DNA of 64,000 nt from UBA7803 sp041690675 (GTDB taxonomy: Bacteria; Pseudomonadota; Gammaproteobacteria; Pseudomonadales; Azotimanducaceae). This document shows positions 1-8,657 of this stretch, piece after piece (within the stretch, counting starts at the first letter, position 1; each line of letters opens with the position of its first letter). Location: NCBI GenBank assembly GCA_041690675.1, contig JAWLGU010000006.1:1-64000 (forward strand). The letters run 5' to 3'. The notes under the pieces are model-generated. The model was not told the origin of the DNA. It worked only from the letters and a program-made list of their open reading frames with translations, and searched no databases. The translations under genes were made by a program, and so were the position numbers.

Positions 1-66
1 CGGCTCACCCCCGACGAGCTCGAATCGCTGACGTCCGGCCGCTATACGGCCCTGGCGGCGAGGTGA
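1..66 (+). CDS. C-terminal tail of an unidentified protein (partial)
   Basis: The frame starting at base 1 is open for 21 codons and ends in TGA at 64-66; the peptide ends RLTPDELESLTSGRYTALAAR. Only the C-terminus lies inside the window, so no family can be assigned. It sits 7 bp before the GTG of uvrD on the same strand, so the two are probably co-transcribed. It could be chance open sequence, but the spacing and codon use fit a real gene end. Confidence 0.5.
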   Translation, partial: RLTPDELESLTSGRYTALAAR

Positions 67-73
67 TCGGCCC

Positions 74-2278
74 GTGGACGTGACCGCCATTCTGGAGGGC
101 CTGAACGACCGCCAGCGCGAGGCGGTGACCGCACCCGTGGGCAACGCCCTGGTGATCGCCGGTGCCGGCAGCGGCAAGACGCGGGTTCTGGTCCATCGGA
201 TCGCCTGGCTGATTCAGGCGGAGGGGGTGTCGCCCCACGGGATCCTGGCGGTCACCTTCACCAACAAGGCGGCGGCGGAGATGCGCGCGCGCATCGAGGA
301 GCTGCTCCACATCTCGGTGCGCAGCCTCTGGGTGGGCACCTTTCACGGCATCGCCCACCGGCTCCTGCGCATGCACTGGGACGAGGCCGATCTGCCCCAG
401 AACTTTCAGATCCTCGACGCCGACGATCAGCTGCGGCTGGTGAAGCGCGTGATGCGGGCGCTGGACATCGACGAGCAGAAGTGGCCCGCGCGTCAGGCTG
501 TCTGGTTCATCAACGCGCAGAAGGACGAAGGGCGCCGGGCGCGGGACGTGCCCGCCGGGGCCGCGGAAGACCTCTTTCAGACCGTCCACAAGCGGATCTA
601 CGAAAGCTACGAGGAGCTGTGTCAGCAGGGCGGGCTGGTGGATTTCGCCGAGCTCCTGCTGCGCAGCCACGAGCTGTGGCTCACCCGACCCGATCTGCTG
701 GCCCACTATCAGCGCCGCTTCGCGCACCTCCTCGTGGACGAGTTCCAGGACACCAACACCATTCAGTACGCCTGGCTGAGGGTGCTGGCCGGCCGGACTG
801 GCCACGTCATGGCGGTGGGGGATGACGATCAGTCCATCTACGGCTGGCGCGGCGCCCGGATCGACAACATCCACCACTTCCGGGACGACTTCGCCCAGGT
901 TCAGGTGGTTCGCCTGGAGCAGAACTACCGCTCCACCGGCACCATTCTCAAGGCGGCCAACGCGCTGATCGGCAACAACGCAGATCGGCTGGGCAAGGAG
1001 CTGTGGACTGCGGGGGAAGAAGGGGAGCCCATACGGGTCTACTCCGGCTACAACGATCTGGACGAGGCACGCTTCATCGCCGAACGGGTGCAGGACTGGG
1101 TCGACGGTGGCGGCAGCCCCGACGAGGTGGGCGTGCTGTACCGCTCCAACGCCCAGTCCCGGGTGCTCGAGGAAGCTATGCTGCGCGCCCAGATCCCCTA
1201 CCGGATCTACGGCGGTCTGCGATTCTTCGAGCGCGCGGAGATCAAGAACGCCCTCGCCTACATGCGCCTGGTGCAGGACCGTCACGCCGATCCCGCCTTC
1301 GAGCGGGTGGTGAACACGCCGACCCGCGGCATCGGTGACAAGAGCCTGGAAGCGGTGCGGCAGATCGCGCGGGACCGCGGGATGTCGTTGTGGCAGGCGT
1401 CGAAGATCGGAATCGCCGAGAACCTCCTCCCCGGCCGCTCCGCCGCCAAGCTGGGGGATTTCGTCGCGCTGGTGGACGACCTGGCCGAGGCCGGTGCGGA
1501 GCTGTCCCTGCACGAGCTGGCGGACCTGTGCATTCAGGGCTCGGGGCTTCTGGAGTTCCACGCTCGGGAGCGGGGTGAGCGCGGCATGGCGCGCAAGGAA
1601 AATCTCGAGGAGCTGGTGAGCGCCTGCCGGCAGTTCGCCGGCGAGCTGACGTTCCCGCTGCAGGACGGCGACCAGGCCGAGGTGTCCGTGCTGCAGGAGT
1701 TTCTCGATCAGGTGGCGCTGGATTCCGGAGAGCGGGAAGCCCAGACCGGACCGGCGGTGCAGATGATGACCCTGCACTCGGCCAAGGGGCTGGAGTTTCC
1801 CCTGGTGTTTCTCTCCGGCATGGAGGAAGGTCTGTTCCCTCACCGGATGTCCGCCGACGAGCCGGGCCGGGTGGAGGAAGAGCGGCGGCTGTGCTACGTG
1901 GGCATCACCCGCGCCATGAAGCTCCTCTACCTCACGTACGCCGAGACCCGGCGCCTGCACGGCCAGGACAGCTACAACCGGCCATCCCGGTTTCTCCTGG
2001 AGATCCCGCGGGAGCTGGTGTCCGAGGTGCGGATGAGCGGAGCGGTGCAGCGGCCCTTCGGCAGCGGCCGCAACGGCAGTCGGGAGGCCGGAGCGTTCGC
2101 GGAGGTGGACGTTCCGGGCCTGCGCATGGGTCAGAGGGTGCTGCACGCGAAGTTCGGTGAAGGCGTGGTGCTACAGAGCGAGGGCCACGGCGACCGGGCC
2201 AGGGTGCAGGTGAATTTTCAGGACGTGGGCGCCAAATGGCTCATGATGGGCTACGCGAATCTGCAGCCGCTGGATTGA
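74..2278 (+). CDS. uvrD: DNA helicase II (UvrD, superfamily 1 3'-5' helicase)
   Basis: ATP-driven 3'-5' DNA helicase acting in nucleotide excision repair and mismatch repair. At 734 residues it is close to the family norm of about 720. Visible motifs in order: Walker A AGAGSGKT at residues 29-36, Walker B VDEFQDTN, motif III DDDQSIYGWRGA, motif IV LEQNYRST, motif V HSAKGLEFP and motif VI VGITRA. The C-terminus (MGQRVLHAKFGEGVV, then FQDVGAKWLMM) matches the Tudor-like tail typical of UvrD and PcrA, which argues for UvrD rather than Rep. The start is GTG, chosen because it lies just before the conserved LNDRQREAV segment. It follows the upstream gene end by 7 bp. Confidence 0.95.
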   Translation: MDVTAILEGLNDRQREAVTAPVGNALVIAGAGSGKTRVLVHRIAWLIQAEGVSPHGILAVTFTNKAAAEMRARIEELLHISVRSLWVGTFHGIAHRLLRMHWDEADLPQNFQILDADDQLRLVKRVMRALDIDEQKWPARQAVWFINAQKDEGRRARDVPAGAAEDLFQTVHKRIYESYEELCQQGGLVDFAELLLRSHELWLTRPDLLAHYQRRFAHLLVDEFQDTNTIQYAWLRVLAGRTGHVMAVGDDDQSIYGWRGARIDNIHHFRDDFAQVQVVRLEQNYRSTGTILKAANALIGNNADRLGKELWTAGEEGEPIRVYSGYNDLDEARFIAERVQDWVDGGGSPDEVGVLYRSNAQSRVLEEAMLRAQIPYRIYGGLRFFERAEIKNALAYMRLVQDRHADPAFERVVNTPTRGIGDKSLEAVRQIARDRGMSLWQASKIGIAENLLPGRSAAKLGDFVALVDDLAEAGAELSLHELADLCIQGSGLLEFHARERGERGMARKENLEELVSACRQFAGELTFPLQDGDQAEVSVLQEFLDQVALDSGEREAQTGPAVQMMTLHSAKGLEFPLVFLSGMEEGLFPHRMSADEPGRVEEERRLCYVGITRAMKLLYLTYAETRRLHGQDSYNRPSRFLLEIPRELVSEVRMSGAVQRPFGSGRNGSREAGAFAEVDVPGLRMGQRVLHAKFGEGVVLQSEGHGDRARVQVNFQDVGAKWLMMGYANLQPLD

Positions 2279-2298
2279 CGACGAGCGAGGGGGCGTTG

Positions 2299-3384
2299 AT
2301 GACGAGGGTGCTTTGGATCTGCGCGGTGGCGTTTCTCCTGGGCTGTTCACCGGCGGAGGAGCGGCCCGCGGCCGGCGCCGGTGAGGCAGACGCGCAGCGG
2401 GTCTACCGCTGGAAGCTCATCACCACCTGGCCGAAGAACCTGCCCGGCGTGGGCACGGCGCCGGAGCGTCTGGCCGAGCGGCTGCGGGTGATGAGCAACG
2501 GCCGGCTGGACATCCGCGTCTATGGCGCCGGCGAGCTGGTGGGCGCTTTCGAGGTGTTCGACGCGGTCTCCCAGGGAACCGCCGAAATGGGGCACGGCGC
2601 CGCCTACTACTGGCGCGGCAAGATTCCCGTGGCCGCCATGTTCGCCACCGTGCCGTTCGGCATGACGGCCCAGGAGATGAACGCCTGGCTGCAGTACGGC
2701 GGCGGCCTGGAATTGTGGCGGGAGCTGTACGCGCCGTTCGGTCTGGTGCCCATGGCTGCCGGCAACACCGGGGTGCAGATGGCGGGCTGGTTCAACAAGG
2801 AGATCAACTCGCTGGCGGACGTGCGCGGTCTGAAGATGCGCATCCCGGGGCTGGGCGGCGAGGTGCTGGAGCGCCTCGGTGGCGAGCCGGTGTCGCTCCC
2901 GGGCAGCGAGGTGTTCTCGGCGCTGCAGATGGGGGTGATCGACGCCACGGAGTGGGTGAGCCCGTTCAACGACCTGGCTCTGGGGCTGCACACGGTGAGC
3001 GAGTACTACTATTACCCCGGCTGGCACGAGCCGGGCCCCACCACGGAGCTCATCATCAACCAGCGCGCCTGGGATTCCCTTCCCGACGACTTGAAGATGA
3101 TGGTGGAGACCACCGCCGGTATGATCAACGGCGATATGCTGGCGGAATTCACCGCCCGCAACGCCGCGGCGCTGGAGACCCTGGTGGAGGAGCACGGCGT
3201 GAAGCTGCGGCGCCTGCCGGACGACGTGCTCGAGCGCCTGCAGGCGGCGTCCCTGGAGGTGGTGGCTCAGTCGGCCCAGGGAAGCGAGCTCGGTCAGCGG
3301 ATCTACGACTCCTACACGACGTTCCTCGAGGACGTGCGCCGGTATCACGCCATCTCGGAGCAGGCCTACATCAACGCCCGCTGA
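2299..3384 (+). CDS. TRAP transporter substrate-binding lipoprotein (DctP/TakP type)
   Basis: Periplasmic solute-binding component of a tripartite ATP-independent transporter. The ATG at 2299 follows a GAGGGGG ribosome site, and the N-terminus ends in a lipobox (FLLGC) at about residue 16, so it should be a lipoprotein. The mature protein begins near YRWKLITTWPKN. It carries the TRAP signature arginine in LKMRIPGLGGEV and an ATEWVSPFND segment resembling 2-oxoacid-binding TakP proteins; specificity for 2-oxo or hydroxy monocarboxylates is inference. The in-frame ATG at 2236 lies inside uvrD and would bury the signal peptide. The matching permease genes dctQ and dctM are 0.9-2.7 kb away on the opposite strand, with an enoyl-CoA hydratase gene between. 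Confidence 0.9.
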   Translation: MTRVLWICAVAFLLGCSPAEERPAAGAGEADAQRVYRWKLITTWPKNLPGVGTAPERLAERLRVMSNGRLDIRVYGAGELVGAFEVFDAVSQGTAEMGHGAAYYWRGKIPVAAMFATVPFGMTAQEMNAWLQYGGGLELWRELYAPFGLVPMAAGNTGVQMAGWFNKEINSLADVRGLKMRIPGLGGEVLERLGGEPVSLPGSEVFSALQMGVIDATEWVSPFNDLALGLHTVSEYYYYPGWHEPGPTTELIINQRAWDSLPDDLKMMVETTAGMINGDMLAEFTARNAAALETLVEEHGVKLRRLPDDVLERLQAASLEVVAQSAQGSELGQRIYDSYTTFLEDVRRYHAISEQAYINAR

Positions 3385-3409
3385 GGCCTAGGCCGGCCAG
3401 GGAGGTCTC

Positions 3410-4240
3410 ATGGAGCTCAAAGCCACCCGCTACCATGTCAACGATGGGATCGTCACCATCACCTTGCATCGGCCGGAGCGCATGAACGCCTGGACCGGCC
3501 GCATGCACACCGAGTACCGCTGGTGTCTCGCCCGTGCCGACGCGGATCCGGCGGTGGGCATCGTGGTGGTGACCGGCAGCGGACGGGCATTCTGCGCAGG
3601 CGGCGATGCCGCGGCCCTCGAGGGTCACGTTCAGAAAGGAGGCTACGACCCCGGGACACCGAGTGACCTGGCCGACCCGGGGTACGGCACCGCGCCGGAG
3701 TTCGATGCGAGCTTCGCCTACCACTTCGGCTTGTCCAAGCCCGTCATCGCCGCCGTCAACGGCCCCGCGGCGGGAGTCGGGCTGGCACTGGCCTGCTTCG
3801 CCGACCTTCGGTTCGCGGCTGCGGGGGCCAAGTTCACCACCGCGCACGGCAAGCTCAACCTGCCGGCGGAGTACGGTCTGTCCTGGTTGTTGCCGCGGAT
3901 GATCGGCCTCACCCGCGCCAGCGAGCTGTTGCTGTCGAGCCGGGTGTTCTCGGCGGAAGAGGCCCTGGCCATGGGGCTGGTGAACGAGGTGCATCCGGCG
4001 GACGAGGTGCTGTCCCGAAGTCACCAGTATGCAGCGCGGCTGCTGGAGACGGTGTCGCCGGAGTCGCTGCGTCAGACCCGCTGGCAGATATACCGCGACC
4101 TGCACCGGGACGTGGGCAGCGCCGTGCGCGACGCGGAGTCGCTGCTGGAGGAGATGGTGAGTCAGCCCGACTACCGCGAGGGCGTCAGCGCGTTCCTGCA
4201 GAAGAGGCCGCCACGCTGGGGCCGCGAGGGGTCGTCGTAG
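3410..4240 (+). CDS. enoyl-CoA hydratase/isomerase (crotonase) family protein
   Basis: Crotonase-fold enzyme of 276 residues, acting on acyl-CoA thioesters in the cytoplasm. The oxyanion-hole segments are visible: GRAFCAGGDAAAL around residue 60 and NGPAAGVGLALACFADLRFA around 118. The usual first catalytic Glu position reads GKLNLPAEYGLSWLLPR. The PAEYGLSWLLPR arrangement resembles PaaG-like or 2-hydroxy-type crotonases more than classic FadB hydratase, so the exact reaction is unknown. The ATG follows GGGAGG. It lies between the TRAP binding protein (25 bp upstream) and the convergent dctM, which suggests that the transported acid and an acyl-CoA pathway are linked; this is inference. Confidence 0.85.
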   Translation: MELKATRYHVNDGIVTITLHRPERMNAWTGRMHTEYRWCLARADADPAVGIVVVTGSGRAFCAGGDAAALEGHVQKGGYDPGTPSDLADPGYGTAPEFDASFAYHFGLSKPVIAAVNGPAAGVGLALACFADLRFAAAGAKFTTAHGKLNLPAEYGLSWLLPRMIGLTRASELLLSSRVFSAEEALAMGLVNEVHPADEVLSRSHQYAARLLETVSPESLRQTRWQIYRDLHRDVGSAVRDAESLLEEMVSQPDYREGVSAFLQKRPPRWGREGSS

Positions 4241-4246
4241 CGCCGG

Positions 4247-5635
4247 CTACGGATACAGCATGTCGGGCAGACCGGTGGCGAGAACCGGCCAAGCCAGCAC
4301 CAGGCCCAGCAGCACCAGCTGCAGCGCGACGAACGGCACGATGCCCCGGTAGATGTCAGCCGTGGCCACGGAGGGCGGCGCCACGCCGCGAAGGTAGAAC
4401 AGCGCGAAGCCGAACGGCGGAGTGAGGAACGACGTCTGCAGGTTCACCGCCAGCAGCACCCCCAGCCACACCGGGTCCACGCCCATGGTCAGAAGCACCG
4501 GGGCGACGATGGGCACCACCACGAAGACGATCTCGATGAAGTCGAGCATGAACCCCAGCAGAAAGACCACGAGCATGGTGACGGCCAGGGCGCCCCACAC
4601 TCCGCCCGGCAGGCTGCTGAAGGTTGCGTGCACCATCTCGTCACCGCCAAAGCCGCGGAACACCAGGGCGAACACCGATGCGCCGATGAGGATGAAGAAC
4701 ACCATGGCGGTGGTTTTCAAGGTGGACACGCAGGTATCGCTCACGATTCGCCAGGACAGGGACCGGTATCCCAAGGCGAGCAGCACGGCGCCCGCGGCCC
4801 CGACCCCGGCGGCTTCGGTGGGGGTGGCCAGGCCGCCTAGAATGGAGCCGAGCACGGCGACGATCAGCAGCAGTGGCGGCAACAGGCCGGCCCACAGGCT
4901 CTGCAGCGATGGTGCGGTGGAGTCGGCGCGCCGTGCAGCGGACACCCGCGCGGCGGGCGCGCGCTGCGGTGCCAGCAAGGCGACGACGAGCAGGTAGGCG
5001 GCGTACAGAAGTACCAGCAGCAGCCCCGGTGCAATGGCACCGGCGAACAGATCCCCAACCGAGACGGTGTCCGGCGCGAACACGCCCTGACTGAGTTGCG
5101 CCTGCTGATAGGCGTTGGAAAGCACGTCACCCAGGAGCACGAGGGCGATGGACGGGGGGATGATCTGGCCCAGGGTGCCGGTGGCGCAGATGGTGCCCGT
5201 GGCCAGTCGAGGATCGTAGCCCTCCTTCAGCATGGTGGGCAGAGACATCAGGCCCATGGTCACCACGGTGGCGCCGACGATTCCGGTGCTCGCCGCCATG
5301 AGCATCCCCACCACCACCACGGCAAGGCCCAGACCGCCGCGCAGCCGGCCCATGAGCTGAGACAGGTTGGTGAGGAGCAGCTCGGCGATGCGCGTCTTCT
5401 CCAGCATCACGCCCATGAAGACGAACAAGGGCACGGCGATGAGGGTCTGGTTCGTGACCGTGCCGAACAGCCGTCCCGGCAGGAATCCCAGATATCCGGC
5501 GTCGAACACTCCCATGACGGTGCCGACGCCGGCGAACAGCAACGCGACCCCGGCCAGGGTGAGCGCCACCGGGTATCCGGCCAGCAAGGCCAGAAACACC
5601 ATCACGAACATGACCACGGGCATCAGCTCAGTCAC
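4247..5635 (-). CDS. dctM: TRAP transporter large permease subunit (DctM)
   Basis: Large membrane subunit of a TRAP transporter; moves the bound organic acid with sodium or protons across the inner membrane. The protein has 462 residues and around a dozen hydrophobic segments. Family motifs include VALTLAGVALLFAGVG near the start, PLFVFMGVMLEKT, GTLGQIIPPSIALVLLGD and TPTEAAGVGAAGA. The start is GTG at 5635, overlapping the last 8 bp of dctQ, as usual for translationally coupled dctQ-dctM pairs. It ends 6 bp from the stop of the convergent crotonase gene. The binding protein partner is probably the convergent gene at 2299-3384. Confidence 0.93.
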   Translation of the reverse strand: MTELMPVVMFVMVFLALLAGYPVALTLAGVALLFAGVGTVMGVFDAGYLGFLPGRLFGTVTNQTLIAVPLFVFMGVMLEKTRIAELLLTNLSQLMGRLRGGLGLAVVVVGMLMAASTGIVGATVVTMGLMSLPTMLKEGYDPRLATGTICATGTLGQIIPPSIALVLLGDVLSNAYQQAQLSQGVFAPDTVSVGDLFAGAIAPGLLLVLLYAAYLLVVALLAPQRAPAARVSAARRADSTAPSLQSLWAGLLPPLLLIVAVLGSILGGLATPTEAAGVGAAGAVLLALGYRSLSWRIVSDTCVSTLKTTAMVFFILIGASVFALVFRGFGGDEMVHATFSSLPGGVWGALAVTMLVVFLLGFMLDFIEIVFVVVPIVAPVLLTMGVDPVWLGVLLAVNLQTSFLTPPFGFALFYLRGVAPPSVATADIYRGIVPFVALQLVLLGLVLAWPVLATGLPDMLYP

Positions 5636-6128
5636 GCCGACCCCTGATCACCAGCAGGCAGCGCGCGATCTCCGCAGCGCCCTGCACCAGCAGCAGGACG
5701 GCCATCGCCGGGATGAGGGTCTTGAGCAGAAAGATCCCGGGAATGCCGCCGACTTCCGCGGACCCCTCCATGACGCGCCAGGCGCTGGCGACGTAGTTTC
5801 GGCTGTAGAGAACGATCACCACCGCCACCGGAACCAGGAACAGCACGTGGCCCGACAAGTCGATCCAGGCGCGGCCCCGTTTGCCGAGGCGGGCGTACAA
5901 CAGATCCACCCGCACGTGGGCATCGTCCTTGAGGGCGTACGGGATACCCAGCATGAACGCCAGGGCGTGCAGGTACATGACCGACTCCTGCGCAACGATG
6001 GCGCCCTGGCTCAGCACGTAGCGCATCAGCACCACCGCCACCGTGATCCCCACCATGCCCAGCATGAGCCAGGCCACGGTGCGGCCCAGCCGGTCGGTGA
6101 AGCGGTCGATGAGGACGATCAGCCTCAG
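5628..6128 (-). CDS. dctQ: TRAP transporter small permease subunit (DctQ), probable CTG start
   Basis: Small membrane subunit of the TRAP transporter, partner of DctM. About 166 residues with four hydrophobic segments: TVAWLMLGMVGITVAVVLM, a central SVMYLHALAFMLGIPYAL, LSGHVLFLVPVAVVIVLY and TLIPAMAVLLLVQG. The sequence DDAHVRVDLLYARLGKRGRAW is typical of the family. No ATG, GTG or TTG exists between the upstream region and the first membrane helix. The only plausible starts are CTG at 6128, which overlaps the TGA of ubiA as CTGA, or CTG at 6122. The first internal ATG would cut into helix 1. The frame stays open upstream through ubiA, which is a shadow. Confidence 0.85.
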   Translation of the reverse strand: MRLIVLIDRFTDRLGRTVAWLMLGMVGITVAVVLMRYVLSQGAIVAQESVMYLHALAFMLGIPYALKDDAHVRVDLLYARLGKRGRAWIDLSGHVLFLVPVAVVIVLYSRNYVASAWRVMEGSAEVGGIPGIFLLKTLIPAMAVLLLVQGAAEIARCLLVIRGRRD

Positions 6129-7018
6129 AGCGGTGCCCCCGGAACCCCCGGCCCCGGTGCGGAGCCGGCTACCGTCTCCAGCACCACGCCCGCGAAGAAC
6201 ACGAAGCCCACCCAGGTATTGTTGCGGAACGCCTTGAAACAGTCTTCGCGACGACGGTCGCGAATCAGCCGGTGCTGGTAGACGAACAGGCCCGCGGCCG
6301 CCGCGAGTCCGAGCTGGTAGAAGGTGCCCAGCTCGAGCTGGGCACCGAGCAGGTACCAGGCCAGCAGCGCGCAGGCCTGCAGCAGTCCCACCATGAAGCG
6401 GTCGGCGGTGCCGAACAGAATCGCCGTGGATTTGATGCCGACCTGCAGGTCGTCGTCCCGGTCCACCATGGCGTAGAGGGTGTCGTAGGCGACGATCCAC
6501 AAGAGGCTGCCGAGGAACAGCAGCCATGCCTGTGGCGGCACGGCCCCGCGCACGCTGGCATAGGCCATGATCAGGCCCCAGCTGAACGCGGCCCCCAGAA
6601 CCACCTGCGGCAGGTAGGTCCAGCGCTTGGCGAAGGGATAGACCACGGCGATGAGCAGCGCGGCCAGCGCCAGCGCCCGGGTCAGCGGGTTGAGGAACAA
6701 GAGCAGCAGCGCTGCCACGGCCACCAGCGCAACGAACAGCATCAGGGCCTCCCGTTCGGAGACCCGGCCGGCGGTGAGGGGTCGCTCCCGGGTTCGCTTC
6801 ACGTACCGGTCCCAGCCGCGGTCGGCGAAATCGTTGATGACGCAACCGGCGGAGCGCATGGTGAAGGTGCCGAGCACGAAGATGACCACCAGGTGCCAGG
6901 GCGGCCAGCCTTCGGCGGCGAGCCAGAGCGCGGCGAGGGTGGGCCAGAGCAGCAGCAGCGTCCCGACCGGGCGGTCGAGCCGCATGAGCTCCAGGTAACT
7001 GGTGATTCGCGCGCGCAT
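6125..7018 (-). CDS. ubiA: 4-hydroxybenzoate octaprenyltransferase (UbiA)
   Basis: Inner-membrane prenyltransferase that attaches the polyprenyl tail to 4-hydroxybenzoate in ubiquinone synthesis. 297 residues, within the family range of about 290. The first Asp-rich motif NDFADRGWD lies near residue 63 and the second YDTLYAMVDRDDD near residue 190; both bind the Mg-diphosphate of the prenyl donor. About eight to nine hydrophobic helices are present. The ATG at 7018 opens MRARITSYLELMRLDRPVG, the normal beginning of the family. It is first in a minus-strand run with dctQ and dctM and divergent from rubredoxin. The usual neighbour ubiC is not seen here. Confidence 0.95.
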   Translation of the reverse strand: MRARITSYLELMRLDRPVGTLLLLWPTLAALWLAAEGWPPWHLVVIFVLGTFTMRSAGCVINDFADRGWDRYVKRTRERPLTAGRVSEREALMLFVALVAVAALLLLFLNPLTRALALAALLIAVVYPFAKRWTYLPQVVLGAAFSWGLIMAYASVRGAVPPQAWLLFLGSLLWIVAYDTLYAMVDRDDDLQVGIKSTAILFGTADRFMVGLLQACALLAWYLLGAQLELGTFYQLGLAAAAGLFVYQHRLIRDRRREDCFKAFRNNTWVGFVFFAGVVLETVAGSAPGPGVPGAPL

Positions 7019-7147
7019 GGCGGGCAGCAGTGTACCGTCGCGCTGCCGGACGCACCACCGCGCGCGCCGCGGGTCCGCGTTGCTTTTTCCTTGCCCGACA
7101 AGTAGTTTATCGCGCTTTGTTCAATCACGCCGCGGGGCGGACGACGA

Positions 7148-7315
7148 ATGCGAAAGTGGCAGTGCATCGTGTGCGGATGGATCTACGACGAGGCGGAGGG
7201 CTACGAGGAAGAGGGCATCGCCCCCGGCACCCGCTGGGAGGACGTGCCCGAAGACTTCGTCTGTCCTGAGTGTGGCGTCAGCAAGGAAGATTTCGAGATG
7301 ATCGAGATCGGCTGA
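7148..7315 (+). CDS. rubA: rubredoxin
   Basis: Small one-iron electron carrier of 55 residues. Both iron-binding pairs are present: CIVCG near residue 6 and CPECGVSK near residue 39, with the conserved WIYDEAEGYEEEGI and PGTRWEDVPEDFVCPEC core. In gammaproteobacteria such rubredoxins serve alkane hydroxylases or oxygen and superoxide detoxification; no such partner is visible, so the role here is unknown. The ATG at 7148 gives the standard N-terminus MRKWQCIVCGW. It lies divergent from ubiA across a 129 bp gap and 34 bp before the symporter gene. Confidence 0.95.
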   Translation: MRKWQCIVCGWIYDEAEGYEEEGIAPGTRWEDVPEDFVCPECGVSKEDFEMIEIG

Positions 7316-7349
7316 TCTCGAAGCCACGGCGGGAAGGGGGGCCCCACTG

Positions 7350-8654
7350 ATGAATCTGACCGTACGCATCCTCATCGGCATGGGGGCCGGATTCCTGCTG
7401 GGGGTGCTGGTCAAGGCGTCCGGGGTTGGCGCGGATCACTGGCTCTACACCGTTGGCATCAACGGCATCATCGAGGCCGGCGGCCGGATCTTCATCGCCA
7501 GTCTTCAGCTCATGGTGGTTCCGCTGGTGCTGGTCTCGCTGATCTGCGGCGCGGCCAGTCTGGGCAGCACCGGCAACATGGGCCGGGTCGGCGGCAAGGC
7601 CATCGGCCTCTATCTCCTGACCACCGCCATGGCCATCACCATCGCCCTGGTGCTGGCGCTGCTGGTGGACCCGGGGACTGGGGGCAGCCCGCCTGCGGCC
7701 GACGTCACGTTCGACCCCGGCGAGCCGACCAGCATCAAAGAGACCCTCATCGACATCTTTCCCACCAATCCCGTGGCCGCCATGGCGGAAGGCAACATGC
7801 TGCAGATCATCGTGTTCGCCCTGCTGTTCGGCGTGGCCGTCAGCCATGCGGGAGAGGCCGGCGCGCGGCTGATGGGCTTCTTCGAGGACGTGAACGAGGT
7901 GCTCATGCGCCTCATCACCCTGCTCATCAAGCTCGCGCCCCTGGGGGTGTTCTGCCTGATGACGCGGCTGTTCGCCACGGAGGGCTTCGAGGAGATCTAC
8001 AAGCTCGGTGCGTACTTCGTCACCGTCGTCCTCGCGCTCGTGATCCACATGATGGTGGTGTATCCCACTCTGCTCAGCGTGCTGGCCCGGGTGAATCCCC
8101 TGGTGTTCCTGCGCAAGATGCGTGAGCCGATGCTGGTGGCCTTCTCCACCGCCTCGAGCGGCGCCACGCTGCCGGTCACCCTGCGCACGGTGGAGCATCG
8201 CCTGGGGGTGAAGAACGAGGTGGCGGCCTTCGCGGTGCCCCTCGGCGCCACCATCAACATGGACGGCACCGCCATCATGCAGGGGGTGGCCACGGTGTTC
8301 ATCGCCCAGTTCTACCAGGTGGACCTGAGCCTCGCGGACTACCTGATGGTGATCCTCACCGCCACCATGGCGTCCATCGGCACCGCCGGAGTGCCCGGGG
8401 TGGGGCTCATCATGCTCACCATGGTGCTCACCCAGGTGGGGCTGCCGGTGGAGGGCATCATGCTCATCATCGGCGTGGACCGGCTGCTGGACATGCTGCG
8501 TACGGCGGTCAACGTGACCGGCGACGGCATGGTGGCCACGGTGGTGGCGAGGAGCGAGGACGACCTGGACATGGCCGTGTTCGAGGACCCGGAAGCAGGC
8601 CGCGTGGTGGAGGAGCGGGAGCGCGAGCCCGTTACCCGCGCCAACAATCCCTAG
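7350..8654 (+). CDS. dicarboxylate/amino acid:cation symporter (DAACS family, GltP/DctA-like)
   Basis: Inner-membrane secondary transporter of acidic amino acids or C4-dicarboxylates coupled to sodium or protons. 434 residues, family-typical. The re-entrant serine-rich loop STASSGATLPVTL, the NMDGTAIMQG motif and the substrate-binding C-terminal helix LLDMLRTAVNVTGD are all present. The Arg-Thr pair in the last motif favours dicarboxylate or glutamate substrates; the precise ligand cannot be told from sequence. A strong GGGAAGGGGGG ribosome site precedes the ATG. The gene ends 3 bp from the stop of the convergent HDOD gene. Confidence 0.92.
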   Translation: MNLTVRILIGMGAGFLLGVLVKASGVGADHWLYTVGINGIIEAGGRIFIASLQLMVVPLVLVSLICGAASLGSTGNMGRVGGKAIGLYLLTTAMAITIALVLALLVDPGTGGSPPAADVTFDPGEPTSIKETLIDIFPTNPVAAMAEGNMLQIIVFALLFGVAVSHAGEAGARLMGFFEDVNEVLMRLITLLIKLAPLGVFCLMTRLFATEGFEEIYKLGAYFVTVVLALVIHMMVVYPTLLSVLARVNPLVFLRKMREPMLVAFSTASSGATLPVTLRTVEHRLGVKNEVAAFAVPLGATINMDGTAIMQGVATVFIAQFYQVDLSLADYLMVILTATMASIGTAGVPGVGLIMLTMVLTQVGLPVEGIMLIIGVDRLLDMLRTAVNVTGDGMVATVVARSEDDLDMAVFEDPEAGRVVEEREREPVTRANNP

Positions 8655-8657
8655 CGC

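Noticed and set aside
5..2146. A 713-codon open frame on the minus strand opposite uvrD
   Set aside because: All helicase motifs are on the plus strand; the antisense product is low-complexity and has no recognisable domain.
2236..2298. Upstream ATG for the TRAP binding protein
   Set aside because: It lies inside uvrD and would put 21 residues before the lipoprotein signal.
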